From assembly GCA_963575745.1 (NCBI GenBank), contig CAUYUJ010003025.1:493207-531056 (forward strand): 37,850 bases of DNA, read 5' to 3'. The translations under genes were made by a program, and so were the position numbers. Each line of letters opens with the position of its first letter. The stretch's first letter is position 1. Positions 9,504-18,915 of this stretch are shown piece after piece. Source of the DNA: Prorocentrum cordatum. Taxonomy: Eukaryota; Sar; Dinophyceae; Prorocentrales; Prorocentraceae. The notes beneath the pieces were generated by a model. The model was not told the DNA's origin, searched no databases, and saw only the letters and a list, made by a program, of their open reading frames with translations.

Positions 9504-9856
9504 TAATTACTCCGTCCCATTTACAATAGGGCCGGAAAACACTCCGACTTGAACCCATTCACAGTAAACCACTCCGCTTGGGTCACGTTTGATCGTCCGT
9601 GTCATCATCCCCATCGACCCTGTCCTTATCATGCCAACGCGATGTTTCATTGTATTCCTTGTTGCATTGATGCTGTGAGACCCTGGGCATCCTTCTCCAA
9701 TGCGGTCGCTCTCGGTTCACTGGTTGGCCGTCCCAGAGGGCCCACAAAGGCTCGCGAATCCGCATCAAGGCACCTTTGCATCCTGATCGGTCCTCCGCGG
9801 CACGCGTGACCAGCGAGGCAATTGTCATCTTATGGTCAAAAACTTTAGTACCCCCG

Positions 9857-10047
9857 AAGTAATCAGGAGTGGCAAGTACGAGGGCGACAGCTACGAGACG
9901 ATCTGTGCGAAGGATAAGCACTACGCAAATTGCCTAGGACGGTGTCTCAAGCTGGACGCAGACGAGAGCAGGAGCTATAACGTCGACCCAAGCATCAAAA
10001 GCTACGTGCCATACATCATCATCAAGTTAGCAGTGCGTGTACGCTGA
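9857..10047 (+). CDS. C-terminal end of Copia pol extension after the inserted element
   Basis: Same frame register as the coding sequence before the 512-bp element. It reads SGKYEGDSYETICAKDKHYA and ends at TGA 10045-10047 after KLAVRVR. The GKYxGxSYE...DKxYANCL pattern resembles the small C-terminal module (GK.KG..f.ei...D..Y..W) found on exonuclease X-like proteins and on some dinoflagellate polyproteins. That assignment is by remembered motif only. Confidence 0.5.
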
Positions 10048-10565
10048 GCCCCGCTACCACATATGTGACGATATATTTGAGCCAGCCGTGGCAGTGGCTC
10101 AGACGTGAACGGTAGCGAGGATGATGAGTGACAGCACCCCCTCTAAGGGTCAGGTAAAGATTCTGATGTATTGATATATGTTGCTCGGTGCGCGGACGGT
10201 AGCTTGACCGGTCGAGCCGAGAATAGTATCGAATATTCTAGAAGTTTGCTGCAGAATTCACCAAGGCATTATTTAGCAACGTTTCCTTTTTCCTGTGCGA
10301 AAGTTGCATTAGCAGAGATGTGAGATATAGGATGGTAATTAGAATTATCTTTGCTGCTGCTCTCGCTCGCTCATGCTTGCACTCTCTTGTTCGCCGCGGC
10401 CGTCTTGGCTGTTTGCCCGCCAGCTGTGGCGGGAGGGTGGACGCACCTATCGAATGCTGAGTTTGATTCGGGATAGCAATCGCATCATATTCTGCTCATT
10501 TGTTCTTGCATCAAGAGGTTGTAGGTGGAGTGATTTGGATTACTACTTACACTATTCAGGCTGTC
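10048..10565. other. Non-coding 3' region of Copia copy 2, LTR limits unknown
   Basis: No ORF of interest. Moderately AT-rich compared with the rest of the window. It may hold the 3' LTR (a TGTTGCTCGG start near 10169 is possible), but no partner LTR is in the window to prove the borders. Confidence 0.35.
10052..10117. repeat. Nested inverted repeat just after the pol stop codon
   Basis: CGCTACC (10052-10058) pairs with GGTAGCG (10111-10117), and inside it TGAGCCA (10078-10084) pairs with TGGCTCA (10095-10101). A two-step hairpin directly downstream of the stop could be an RNA 3'-end structure or part of the LTR. Confidence 0.5.
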
Positions 10566-10585
10566 GGGGGGGGGGGGGGGGGGGG
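10566..10585. repeat. G20 homopolymer
   Basis: Uninterrupted G run immediately before the first CTTGG array. Length is assembly-sensitive. Confidence 0.9.
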
Positions 10586-10586
10586 C

Positions 10587-10810
10587 GCTCTTGGGGGCTC
10601 CTCGGCGCCTAGAAGGAGCTGCATGGTCTTCGGAGGACGTCTTCGGGGCTTCACTTGGCCTTCTCGAAGCCTTTCTGGGGCGCTTTCGGGCCGTGTTGGG
10701 CATCTTGGGCCATTGTGGGGCCCTCTTGGCCCGTCTCTGGGTCCTCTTGGGGACTTCTGAGGCCCCCTTAGGGGTATCTTGGAGGCGTCTGCGGTCGTCT
10801 TGGACAGTCG
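10587..10810 (+). repeat. Helically phased CTTGG array, segment A1
   Basis: Degenerate motif (C/T)(T/C)TGGG(G/C)C repeated. Successive motif centres across about 10660-10760 are 9-11 bases apart, with gaps near 21-22 where one unit is degenerate. No frame gives a conserved protein; low-complexity ORFs on both strands are by-products. Confidence 0.7.
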
Positions 10811-10954
10811 GGCGCCTGCGCGGGCGACAATGCGAATATCATTCAAATCTTTCGGGATAGCTACGATTCTGTAGGCGTAACTGCACATCCGCCGACCCCC
10901 CTGAGTGTATATTGGTTGCTATGGTTTTGGAGGGGGGCGTCCAAGGTGATGGTA

Positions 10955-11095
10955 ATGGGTTCGGGGGCATCTTGGGGGCATCTTGGGCCGCCTGGAGGCC
11001 GTTTTGGGCGTCTTGGGCGTCTTGGGTCGATCTTGCAGCGTCTCGGGGCCTTCTTGGACCGTCTTGGGCGTCTTGGAGCGATCTTGCAGCAGCGC
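10955..11095 (+). repeat. Helically phased CTTGG array, segment A2
   Basis: Twelve motifs of the TCTTGGG type. Hand-counted intervals are 11, 9, 12, 9, 9, 11, 10, 11, 10, 9 and 11, mean about 10.2. Same orientation as A1. Confidence 0.75.
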
Positions 11096-11836
11096 CGGGC
11101 GGGGGGGGCATCGCGCGCGCTCACGCACAACGCAGACTGAAGTGCATGTCGTGCGGGTTATGGCGCGGGCGTGCATGCGCGGGAGTTGTCAGAACGCGAG
11201 CGCTGATGACGAGACTGTGCAAGGTAATATGGAATAACGGTATTGGGTAGGAGGAGAAGTGGGCAACGAGGGTGACGTGGCGGGGGATGAGGAGGAGAAG
11301 GAGGAGGAAGGGTGATTTGGAAGGTGGTTCGTGGGGGCCTGGAGGAACGGATATTGGCAAGGGCAGTCAGGAGGAAACGGGGAGGGAGGGAGGGAATAGA
11401 GGGGCGACGTGAGGGAAGAGGGGGTTGAAGGGCGATTTCGAAGGTGACTCGCGGGTGCCCGCGGGAGCGGAAAATGGCGGGGCACCCGCTTGGTGGCCGT
11501 ATCGTAGACGTCTACGGCCAGTCACCGCCGCCCCTCTGCCTTTGGGAATCGTTCGTGTGGCCGAGCGTTGCTGCAAGAGCTCTGCCAAGCTATCGGACCA
11601 TGTGTTCCCCCAGCCGTTTTGGAAGCCCTTCGGGTAACTCGTGGGGGAGGATTGCGGGGAACATCAGGAGGAGGAGGAGGAGGAGGAGGAGGAGGGGGAA
11701 GAGGAGCAGGAGGAGGCGGAGGAGGAGGAGGAGGAATGGGTTCGGCCTGAGCTCCACAGGACACATCCGAGACTGCAACTTGTTTTTGAACTCGCAGGCT
11801 TGACCCCGAGCGCGTGCCGGCAGGGGCCGCGACATC
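11096..11836. repeat. Purine-rich low-complexity region with (GAG)n
   Basis: G/A-biased on the + strand from about 11235. Two diverged copies of a ~34-base segment (AGGGTGATTTGGAAGGTG at 11309; AGGGCGATTTCGAAGGTG at 11428) lie about 119 bases apart. A GAG/GGA triplet run covers about 11668-11735. No recognised gene. Confidence 0.6.
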
Positions 11837-12127
11837 ATGTCTTCTTCTCTTCTCGCCCCCCGCCAGCCTGCAAGGCATCGCAGGAAGATGGCAAAACGTC
11901 ACCAAGCACGGCTACTGGTGACGATAAACAGTGCGCACCAGCGATTGGCAAATCATCATTCCGCGCAGGCGGGTGTCAGAGAACTGTCCATGACCTGGAC
12001 ATGCCAGAACTGCTCGATGAATGTGAAGAATTACCCCAATCTCTGTCAATGCGGCCAGAATTGGAACCAGCAGTCTCACCCAAACGGCCAGAGAACACGA
12101 AATGCAGGTGGAGGCAGAGAGAAGTAA
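11837..12127 (+). pseudogene. LINE ORF1 N-terminus with RanBP2-like zinc finger
   Basis: Starts at ATG 11837, 96 codons. Residues about 53-75 read WTCQNCSMNVKNYPNLC then QCGQNW, a W-x-C-x2-C...N...C-x-C pattern like RanBP2-type zinc ribbons, often a nucleic-acid-binding module in ORF1 of dinoflagellate LINEs. The frame ends in two consecutive stops (TAATAA, 12125-12130) and then continues in the same frame into the coiled-coil part. The double stop may be decay within one ORF, or a true end with a second ORF following; the shared frame and close spacing favour decay. Confidence 0.5.
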
Positions 12128-12172
12128 TAACAGGATAGCAACACACGCAACCACATTCTGAAGCTGCCACCC

Positions 12173-12935
12173 ATGCCACATCGGGTGGCCAAAACGACGC
12201 ACAGTGTGCACTGCTCACCGCCAGCGATGGCGACATACCTTGGGTTGTACAGGATCGAGGTAGAGAACAATATGAAGGACATCGCCAGCATGGCCATCCT
12301 GGCCATACGGGCTGCCAAAGAAGAGGACGCGAGGAAACACGACATGGAGCTGATGGTGTTGAAATCGCGTCTCGAAGCGCTGCTCGCGGCGAGGAAGCAG
12401 AAGGACGAGATCAAGTGCAATCAGGACAGAGCGAGATATCGACTGGTGGCAACACAGGCCAGAGTACGAAACCTACGAGCTCAGGAGCGAGAGATCGATG
12501 CAGAGATGGACCAGCTGGAGAGTCGCATGCACGATCTGCTAGAGATGCCAGGCGACAAGGAAGGCGAGCAGATGCACGCAGGCAGTGGCGAACCTCCAAA
12601 CTACGGCATGGCATCAGCAGCTGGGCCATCCTATGCACCTGGGGGGCGCACTGGGCTTCTCGGACCTCAGCCGCAGTACATGCGGGGCGCGGTGGGCTCG
12701 ATGCAACGGCAGATGCCGCCCACAGCGCAGCGGCAGTGGATGCAGCAGGCAGCGGCGACGGCGGCTGCGGCGGCGGGAGGGCCAGCGATCCCAGCGGCAG
12801 CGGCGGCAATGGCGGCACCCCCACAGACGGGGAAAACCGCCCCGCACGCGCGCCAGCAGCCAACCGCGCCAGCGCCGACAGCCAGCGAGCAGCAGCATGT
12901 GCAGAACCAGCAGATGAGAAACTTCATCAGCGAGA
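12173..12935 (+). pseudogene. LINE ORF1 coiled-coil and Ala/Gln-rich region
   Basis: From ATG 12173 (or ATG 12227): about 75 residues of heptad-like charged sequence (KEEDARKHDMELMVLKSRLE, then RVRNLRAQEREIDAEMDQLE) predict a coiled coil. A Met/Gln/Ala-rich low-complexity part follows. LINE ORF1 proteins typically trimerise through a coiled coil and bind element RNA; this role is inferred. The natural reading is interrupted after SEMNQR at 12936-12947 by the nested LINE; what follows in this frame to 13207 belongs to the insert. Confidence 0.55.
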
Positions 12936-13408
12936 TGAACCAGCGGCCAGAGGGGAAGATGGGCCAGAGAGGAAGATGGAGCATGAAGCATTGCAAACGA
13001 GTGGTAGCTTGGAATGGGCACCTGCACAGGCCCCGGAATGGCAACTCATGGGCCGCAGTTCTTTTGAAATTCCGTGATAGCAAGTGGCTTGAAACACAGC
13101 GGCTTATCAACAGTACAGGCTCCGAAAGCCGCACTTATACTCGGGCCGCCCGTGGCTTCGTCGCTATGCGATGGCAGGGCGGCGTCGAGATTGCGGAGCA
13201 GAGGTGATATCGCTGCCGGTATTTTGCCTTTCTTCTCCTCCTCCTCCTCCTCTTCCTGTTCCATGCTCGGTTTGTCAGATCGGGTGTGCTTCCATGTACT
13301 CACCTGTGAGCGTGGCCAACGTGTCGCTCATCGCAGTAGCTTAGCGTGCGAGTCTTTGGGCTGATACCGCCCCAACTATACTGCACTGTACTGCATTGAA
13401 CCAGCGGC
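12936..13408 (+). mobile_element. 5'-truncated LINE insertion with 12-bp target-site duplication
   Basis: TGAACCAGCGGC occurs at 12936-12947 and again at 13397-13408, flanking about 449 bp. Removing one repeat plus insert (461 bp) puts the left ORF1 frame (12173) into register with the right one (13396), which reads on as NQRQQRQEG. The insert encodes only the last ~75 residues of a LINE ORF2, a CT-rich stretch and a short ACTGC-type repetitive tail at its 3' end. This fits target-primed reverse transcription with 5' truncation. Confidence 0.8.
12984..13207 (+). pseudogene. C-terminal fragment of an inserted LINE ORF2
   Basis: Reads KHCKRVVAWNGHLHRPRN, then FRDSKWLETQRL and SRTYTRAARGFVAMRWQGGV, ending at TGA 13205-13207. 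The pattern K..W.GHL.R...W....D..WL..R......R..TR...G....RW..G resembles the very C-terminal region of dinoflagellate LINE ORF2 proteins. That the fragment sits next to the 3' end of an insertion with a TSD supports this. It is fused by chance to ORF1 codons upstream. Confidence 0.6.
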
Positions 13409-13782
13409 AGCAGAGGCAGGAGGGCATCGCGACCCCCATGCTACAGTGGATCCACCGCCAGGCGACGCCCAAAGTGCCGACCCTGATGCAGCCAGCAGCC
13501 GCAGCGGCGGGGTTTACCGCAGCGGCGGCGGGGCCGCCGATGGACGGTGGCGGCCCAGAGCTAGCTACGCCAGTGGGCAAGGCCACCTCAGGAGGAGCGG
13601 CAGCGCCAAGAGGAGCGAGGTGCACGGCGACCCCCGCAGGCTATGCCACCGCAGCCGACGCCATCGAGCATCAAGCCAGGCCAGAGGGCGCCACCACCCT
13701 GGCGGGGCGAGATCCACTCTCACGCGCGCAGGCGAAGCCCGCGGAGACGGGGGACGCGCCATGGCCACGGGCGCCGACGTAG
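13397..13782 (+). pseudogene. LINE ORF1 C-terminal part, after the nested insertion
   Basis: Frame in register with the left part of ORF1 once the 461-bp insertion is removed. It gives about 128 residues, Ala/Gly/Pro-rich (MQPAAAAAGFTAAAAG), ending at a TAG at 13780-13782. Low complexity, no catalytic motif. The bias matches the Ala/Gln-rich part upstream of the insertion. Confidence 0.55.
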
Positions 13783-14719
13783 CCTCTTTCAGCCGCCGCC
13801 GCCTCTACAATCAGCAGCGCCCATCGCGCCCGCGGAGCCGACGCGCGCCACGGCGCAGGGGGCCCCGTACCTGGCGGCAGCGGCGCCGACGGAGTCAGTC
13901 ACAGCAGGGCGGATGGCGGAGGCGGGCATCTCGTAGGTGACCTCGTCACAGTTCGAGTGCGAGGTGGCCGGGATAGAGGCGGCTTGCGCCGCGTCCGAGG
14001 GCGCTTGCGAGCAGGCCATGGGCCAGAGACCATTGGAGCGACACAGGCGAGTGCGACACCGAGCGGACTAGCCACTGCAGAGACGGACGCCCGCAGCCCA
14101 GCCCGCAAGATCGCCGAGAAGGTAGCCGAGGGTGGCGCGTGAGATTGCAGGTGGGCCGGGCACCAGGTTTAGACGAAAATGTTCCTGAATTAGAACACTT
14201 GGGACCCAGCAAGGGGGGCAGACATTTTCTATCCAGAACTGGGGGGGGGGGGTCCCAAACAGACATAATATCTGCTATAAGTCAAGGGTGGGCACCGATC
14301 GACCTGCGGAGAGAAATCAAGCGGCCGGTGCATGTGCTGACGGAGCGATGTCGGGACAAGTGGTTTCTCCTTCAGCAACTGTGATCGTGGCGCGCGAAGC
14401 GAGTGAGTCGTCCAGTGAGCGGGCTCCTGGGAAGACCAAGTGCATTCAGGGGCCTCAGCGCAGCTAATTGAACAAGCGCTGCCCATGTTTGAAGATGCAA
14501 GTGCAGCAGATAGCGTTGCGTTCGAGCTCTGGAAGCCTGGGGATCTTAGGTCCACGGGCTTGCTGGAAGAGGGGGCCGAGGTGGCGCTGGGGGCCCGCCC
14601 GCGCCGCGACATGGTCGGCGAGACCACTGCCGCCAGTTTTTCACGGGCGGCCCCTTATATCAGAGAGGGGAGGGGAAGAGAGCATGGGCAGACGTCAAGA
14701 TCCTTGAGAAGGGGGGGGA
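13783..14719. other. Decayed LINE interior, no assignable domain
   Basis: Several short overlapping ORFs, GC-rich to 14130, then a G13 run at about 14242. By position this should hold the end of ORF1 and the start of ORF2, but I could not recognise endonuclease motifs. Confidence 0.4.
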
Positions 14720-15080
14720 AACGTGCATGGAGTGGCGCTGAGAGGGCACCTTGCGAACAGCAGCGCGACGGGGCTTCTGCCACCCACGGAGACGAGTACC
14801 GCGCTCGAATGCTGGGCGGTCTTGCGGGCGCTCATGTGGGCCATGGCTGAGCGACCTCAGTGCCCGAACACAAGTGGCGGCGAATCTCTCGGCGCCAGCC
14901 GAGCAGCAGTTGGGGCGGGACTGCCAGCGTCGGACATCCAGATCGCCGAGCTCTTTCAGGTGGCCTGGGGCCTCTGCGCCACCAAGAGTGACGTGCATAT
15001 ATCGCGCGACAGAGCACATGGAGAGCATCCGTGGAACATGCTCGCGGACAACATAGCCGCGGCCGCGCCCTCCCCCCCCC
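14720..15080 (+). pseudogene. RNase H-like segment of LINE ORF2
   Basis: In the frame of ATG 14723: STALECWAVLRALMWAMAE resembles the RNase H segment carrying the catalytic Glu. DVHISRDRAHGEHPWNMLAD then IAAAA resembles the C-terminal H...G..WNE.AD.lA motif. The first Asp and the central SDS motif are degenerate (NTSGGESLGA). Order RNase H, linker, reverse transcriptase agrees with one dinoflagellate LINE arrangement that I recall, but was not checked. The surrounding frame is broken; this is a relic. Confidence 0.5.
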
Positions 15081-15637
15081 TCTTGGCGCGAGGGTTTCCT
15101 GAGAGCTGGGTCCGAGCAGGCAGGTTTGAAAGCTCGCGTTTGTGGGGGTGGGCCGCAGCCCTAGACAGGGGCGCCCGCGCGCATCCCAGCGTCTTCTGGC
15201 GAAGGCAGGCTCGCAATCGAAGCGGGATCACCGGCCCGCGTCGCCGACGGGGGCCGGGGGCCCCGCGGGGGGGCGGGCCGAGCCAGAGCCGCGGCAGTAG
15301 CTGTGGGCATGCGAGCTGCATCCTTCAATGCGCAGCCCGTGCGCCGGGCTTTCCAGGCGCGGGGCGCGAGGGCGCAATCGCGCCGGGCGCGCGGCAGCCC
15401 TCGGGCCCCAGATGCACAAGAAGGGGGTGCACTTGTCAGGGGCGCAGGAGGGGGGGATGGGCAAGGAACGAGGAGAGCAGGGTATTGGATCCGCTTTGCG
15501 GGGGGCCATGAAAACTGCAGGCTGGGGCGCGAATTGGCGGCGCATGTGGCCGCGCCGCATGGCGGGATAAGGCAGGCCACTCGTCTTTTGCAGGCGGGGC
15601 ATTAGGCGTTTGCAGGCGCCCCCGCTTTCCGCGCATC
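15081..15637. other. GC-rich decayed LINE interior
   Basis: Very GC-rich, ORFs on both strands with low-complexity Arg/Ala/Pro/Gly composition, no recognisable motif. By position it may be the remnant of an endonuclease domain. Confidence 0.35.
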
Positions 15638-16303
15638 ATGGCGCGCAAGTTTGACGCGCCGATGAAAAGCGCGGTTTCTTGTCGGAGTCAGGCGAAGTAT
15701 CCGAGCGATGGGGGCCGCAATTGCGCTTCGTCGATGGCCGCTGCCGTCTCGGGCGAGGGGGCGGGGGGGCGGGGGGGGTCAGGCGCGGCGGGCTCTAAGT
15801 GGACCCGCGGGCCTCTGTCGGCGGGGGGCGGCAAGCTAAAGACGTGGCTAAATCATAACAAGCTCAAGGCTGGCAGCGAGCGCGGGAACGAGTTTCTCAT
15901 TTGTGATGAGCGGACCTTTTTGGCCACGAGTGAAGTTGAGGTCGATCATGGAAGCGACTTGGTCAGAAAGGCTGGCGGCCGTTTTACTGTCGCGGCCAGA
16001 CTCCAACGGGCGAAAGATGTTGCGAGAACAGTCACGGTCAACGCTATGTTGGACCCCAAGAAGGCGAGCGGCCCCACTTGCATTCGAGACATTAAGGAAC
16101 GGGTTTCGAAGGTTGAGCTCCCGAGCTGGGGCGCTGAACTCAACGAACATCTGGAGTGCGCGAATGGCGAGGTAGCCAAAGCTGCGCGGGCGGTTCTTGC
16201 TAAAGAGCCGGTGCGAGCTAGGAAGCCGCACATCGAAGGCTGCGCCTTCCGGCTAATTCGAGCGCGCAGGATCGCGCAGAGAGCGCGGCGGAAAGTCAGT
16301 TGA
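15638..16303 (+). pseudogene. LINE ORF2 linker upstream of reverse transcriptase
   Basis: From ATG 15638, 221 residues. From about residue 67 (KLKTWLNHNKLKAGS, RGNEFLICDERTFLA), through LPSWGAELNEHLECA, to ARKPHIEGCAFRLIRARRIA, the chain resembles the conserved linker of dinoflagellate LINE ORF2: short acidic/hydrophobic blocks, a P..W....N.H motif, then an Arg-rich helix after R.P.I......LI..R. The first ~65 residues are Gly/Ala-rich and may not be original. It is the longest undamaged stretch of this ORF2. Confidence 0.5.
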
Positions 16304-16739
16304 CAACGCGGCATTGCTCAGCACGTGGATCATGCTTTTCGTGGCGCACAGCGCAAGGAAAGGGGGCCTGCATGCAGCTGGTAACAAAGCTGGGGCCCCA
16401 TCAGGGGAATTTTGGATTTGTTTAGGCCGCGGCCGGACGCAGCTTAAGAAGATGGCTGTGCGTTCCCATGGAGAAGCTGGAAACCGAAAAGATGGCACTG
16501 GGCCTGGTGAGGTCTGTTAAAGGGTCATGTTAGCGTCTGTTGGAAGCACTTGACCTAGACTACATCAGGTGCCTGGAACAGCAGGCGGAAGCATCAACGC
16601 GGCAATAGATGGTAGGCCCCCAAGCTGAGTTGAAGCTGGCAAGGCAACTTCTCGTGCGTAGGGGGTAAAAGACGCAAGCGACCCTTGCGTTGTCCTCTTA
16701 GTTTCCCCCGAAGGCACACCTCTCGTTACCCCGAGGAGG
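16304..16739. other. Decayed LINE segment between linker and reverse transcriptase
   Basis: No frame stays open for long. The end (from about 16733) reads EDADDLQEHFGDIKEKRA in one frame, like the LQ.HF..IE segment that precedes LINE reverse transcriptases. Confidence 0.4.
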
Positions 16740-17871
16740 ACGCCGATGATCTCCAGGAGCACTTCGGAGACATTAAAGAAAAACGCGCGTGCCACTAGAG
16801 CCGATATTTTCCAGCAGCGCAGCGAGAGGGGGGCAGCATCGGGGCCGACTGAGCTCATGCATCTGGACGCCGCCATGCCGCGCCAAGAGCTCCAGGGGGC
16901 TTTTGGGCGACCCCGGAGAGGCAAGGCCGCTGGGCCCGATGCTCTCGCCAATGACCTGCATCTCAGAATACGCCACCCTGCGCAAATGAAGACGAGTCTT
17001 GTTGGGCGGGGGCCATGCTGCATGAAACAAGGGGAGGTCGAGTTTTCACAGAAGGGGAAGGGCGATCAAGGAAAGCTGCTGCCCAACGAAGCATCCTCCG
17101 AGGGAGCGCGCTCGCAAGGGTTCACCGCGAGTTTCTGAGACAGAGAGTTTGGGGATTCTTGAAGCAGCGCATGGTTGAGTCGCGGCGCGGGGGGCCCCCG
17201 GGCGAAAGCGCCGGCGTCGCCGCGCGCTGGGTCCGGCCCAGGCTCAGGGCTCAAAAGCGGGAGGGCCTGAGCACCATTGGCCTCTTTTTAGATTTAACGG
17301 CGGTCTCTTACAAGGTTATCAAACAGTTTGCGATGCGACCCCCTGGGGGGGTAATCTGATTTTAGGCGTGCGCTGTGTGATGCACAAATTTCAGATTCAT
17401 TCGTTCGGCCCCATTGGTTCTTGACAACGCCGGAGGACTGGATGCTGCAGTTGACGGCAAGCATCTCCTGGAGTTGGCGAGGGGGACCCATGCGGGGCGG
17501 CGGGGGGAAGCGAGAGATGCCGCAAGCTATGCGCGCCACGCGTTGATGGCCAGGCCAGGCGCGACCCTGGCGACAGATGGCTTCAACGTCGCCTTCAGTC
17601 CTATCATCCCTGGCATCGATGTGCGCGCGAGGGAGCGCGAGCTCCAGCGGGGGGCCCGCCCTGTTGAGCGCCATTTTTCTTGCGAGAGCGACTGGGCATA
17701 TTTAGGTTGCTCAGTGCCCTTTGTTGGCGGTCTGACACCAGTCGCGGCTGTCGAGGATGCTGCTGGGCTTCCGAAGAAGGCGGCGCAGCTCATTGACGTA
17801 GTATGCGAGTATGTGTCCGCATACGGGCTCCAGCTCAACTCCACTAAGACGTAATTACCTGATCATGTCTC
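16733..17871 (+). pseudogene. LINE reverse transcriptase, inactivated
   Basis: Split over several frames. At 16746-17138, FGRPRRGKAAGPDALANDL is the LINE RT pattern ...GKA.GPD...N.L. At 17015-17359, RGGPPGESAGVAA and GLFLDLTAVSYKVI match the Q.GG.PG.. and motif A region; the catalytic Asp of FLDL is present. At 17414-17854, RGTHAGRRGEARD is a decayed motif B (GT..GD...D), and WAYLGCSVPF stands where the YADD/FADD catalytic pair should be, so both Asp are lost. YGLQLNSTKT is motif D. Non-functional RT. Confidence 0.65.
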
Positions 17872-18560
17872 TTGGCGGAACCAATGCAAATAAGACCAGA
17901 CAAGCCTCGGCAGTGGCGGGCGAGGAGATCACCGTGTCAGAGCAGCATGGGGTTCGGGTGTCTCGGGTCAAGCAAATTAAAGAACCGGGAGCGATGCCCG
18001 CGGAGAACGGAAGCCCCAACCACGAGGCGCCGCACAGGAGAAGTCAAATGCGCAGGGAGATCCGCCCCATCCAAGTGGCCGTAGGAAAACAAGAAAGCTC
18101 GATGTTGAGTGCCAGCGCGAAGTGTACTAATGCGCATGCGCTGTCCAAGTTGCGGTTCAATGTTGCGGCTTGAGGGCCCCTCTCCAAGCGCGCCCGCGGA
18201 AAAGTCGTTGCCGCGCGAGCCGCTGCGTGCAGGGATGCCCGGGGCAAGCAGCTTGGGGGCAATGGCGAGGAGAGATGATCTCATGCCGAGATCGCGCATC
18301 CAGCGGGGAAGCTGGTGCACCGAGCTGTCGTGAGATTTGCCAGGCTGCGCTATCTCACCAGAGTTTTAAACGACGGCCCGACTGGTCCCAGAGCATGTCT
18401 CGACGCATCGTGGAACGATCAGGGGGGCATGGTCAAGGAGCCGAGGCAGGATTCACGGTGGTATAGCGGGATTATCGACGAGAGACATGCCCCAGGGAAC
18501 GGCAGAGGTCAGGATTGGATCGGGCTTGCCAGAGCTTGCAGCAACTAGTCTCGCAGCCTG
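17872..18560 (+). pseudogene. LINE ORF2 post-RT region
   Basis: Frames change repeatedly. At 18315-18548, RFARLRYLTRVLNDGP then RACLDASWND matches the pattern .RLRYL.R....GP..L.A.L...W seen after LINE reverse transcriptases in dinoflagellates (from memory). The earlier part (17872-18170) has a degenerate YKHLG-like area and cannot be aligned confidently. Confidence 0.45.
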
Positions 18561-18915
18561 GTTGCCGAAGCCGCCAAGAGAGAATTGAGCAGGCAAAGGC
18601 ATTGTTTTCTTGCTTCTGAAGCTACCAAGGAGCTGCAGGCTCTCGGGCTGGAAAAGGAGAGGGAGGAATGGGGGGGCCTCGGAAGGAGGTGGAGGAAACG
18701 GCAACGTGGGGGAGGGATTCACTTGCTATGAGCGTGGCCACGCTACTGCCACCCCGAAAGGGGTGGCCATCCACCGTGGCAAGTATCACAAGGATAGAGA
18801 AGATCCTGCGAGCTGGGCCGTTGGCGCGTGCTGCAGCGCGTGCGTGATGCAATTTCGGACTTATCGGAGGCTTGTCACGCATCTCAACATAACTAGCGTG
18901 CGTATTGCGATTTAT
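18545..18915 (+). pseudogene. LINE ORF2 C-terminal zinc-finger tail
   Basis: After SLVAEAAKRELSRQRH (18548 on), a frame change leads to 18610-19035: FTCYERGHATATPKGVAIH, then a second finger CCSACVMQFRTYRRLVTHL. The second keeps Cys-x2-Cys and His. The first has lost its second Cys (CYER). Paired C2H2-like fingers ending in RL..HL are a tail I associate with dinoflagellate LINE ORF2. Confidence 0.5.

Larger units (their letters stand above)
9344..9855. mobile_element. 512-bp non-autonomous element with ~27-bp terminal inverted repeats
   Basis: Left end 9344-9370 begins GGGGGTACTA and continues to GACCATAAGA. The reverse complement of 9828-9855 matches it with one substitution and one extra T. 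The sequence between has no coding sense of its own and includes an AT microsatellite. It interrupts the C-terminal coding extension of Copia copy 2; the frames on the two sides are in the same register, so the net insert length is a multiple of three. No clear target-site duplication is visible (left flank ..GATACACG, right flank GAAGTAAT). MITE-like. Confidence 0.75.
3493..10047 (+). mobile_element. Copia retrotransposon copy 2, nearly full pol, lacking visible gag and 5' LTR
   Basis: Directly follows copy 1 head to tail. Domain order: methyltransferase-like (about 3900-4420), integrase HHCC and DDE core (about 4750-5260), integrase C-terminal region (about 5590-5750), linker, Copia-type reverse transcriptase (about 7150-7700), RNase H (about 7880-8580), and a C-terminal extension with a membrane segment and a GKYEG motif. 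It is broken by an in-frame TAA at 5502-5504, a frameshift at about 7701, another at about 8818, and an inverted-repeat element at 9344-9855. The coding sequence ends at 10045-10047. The 3' LTR limit cannot be set, because no second LTR is in the window. Confidence 0.85.

Noticed and set aside
10485-11250. Many long overlapping ORFs on both strands (Pro-Lys-Arg and Gly-Leu-Trp rich)
   Set aside because: They arise from the phased CTTGG arrays; motif spacing is not a multiple of three and no frame is conserved between segments.
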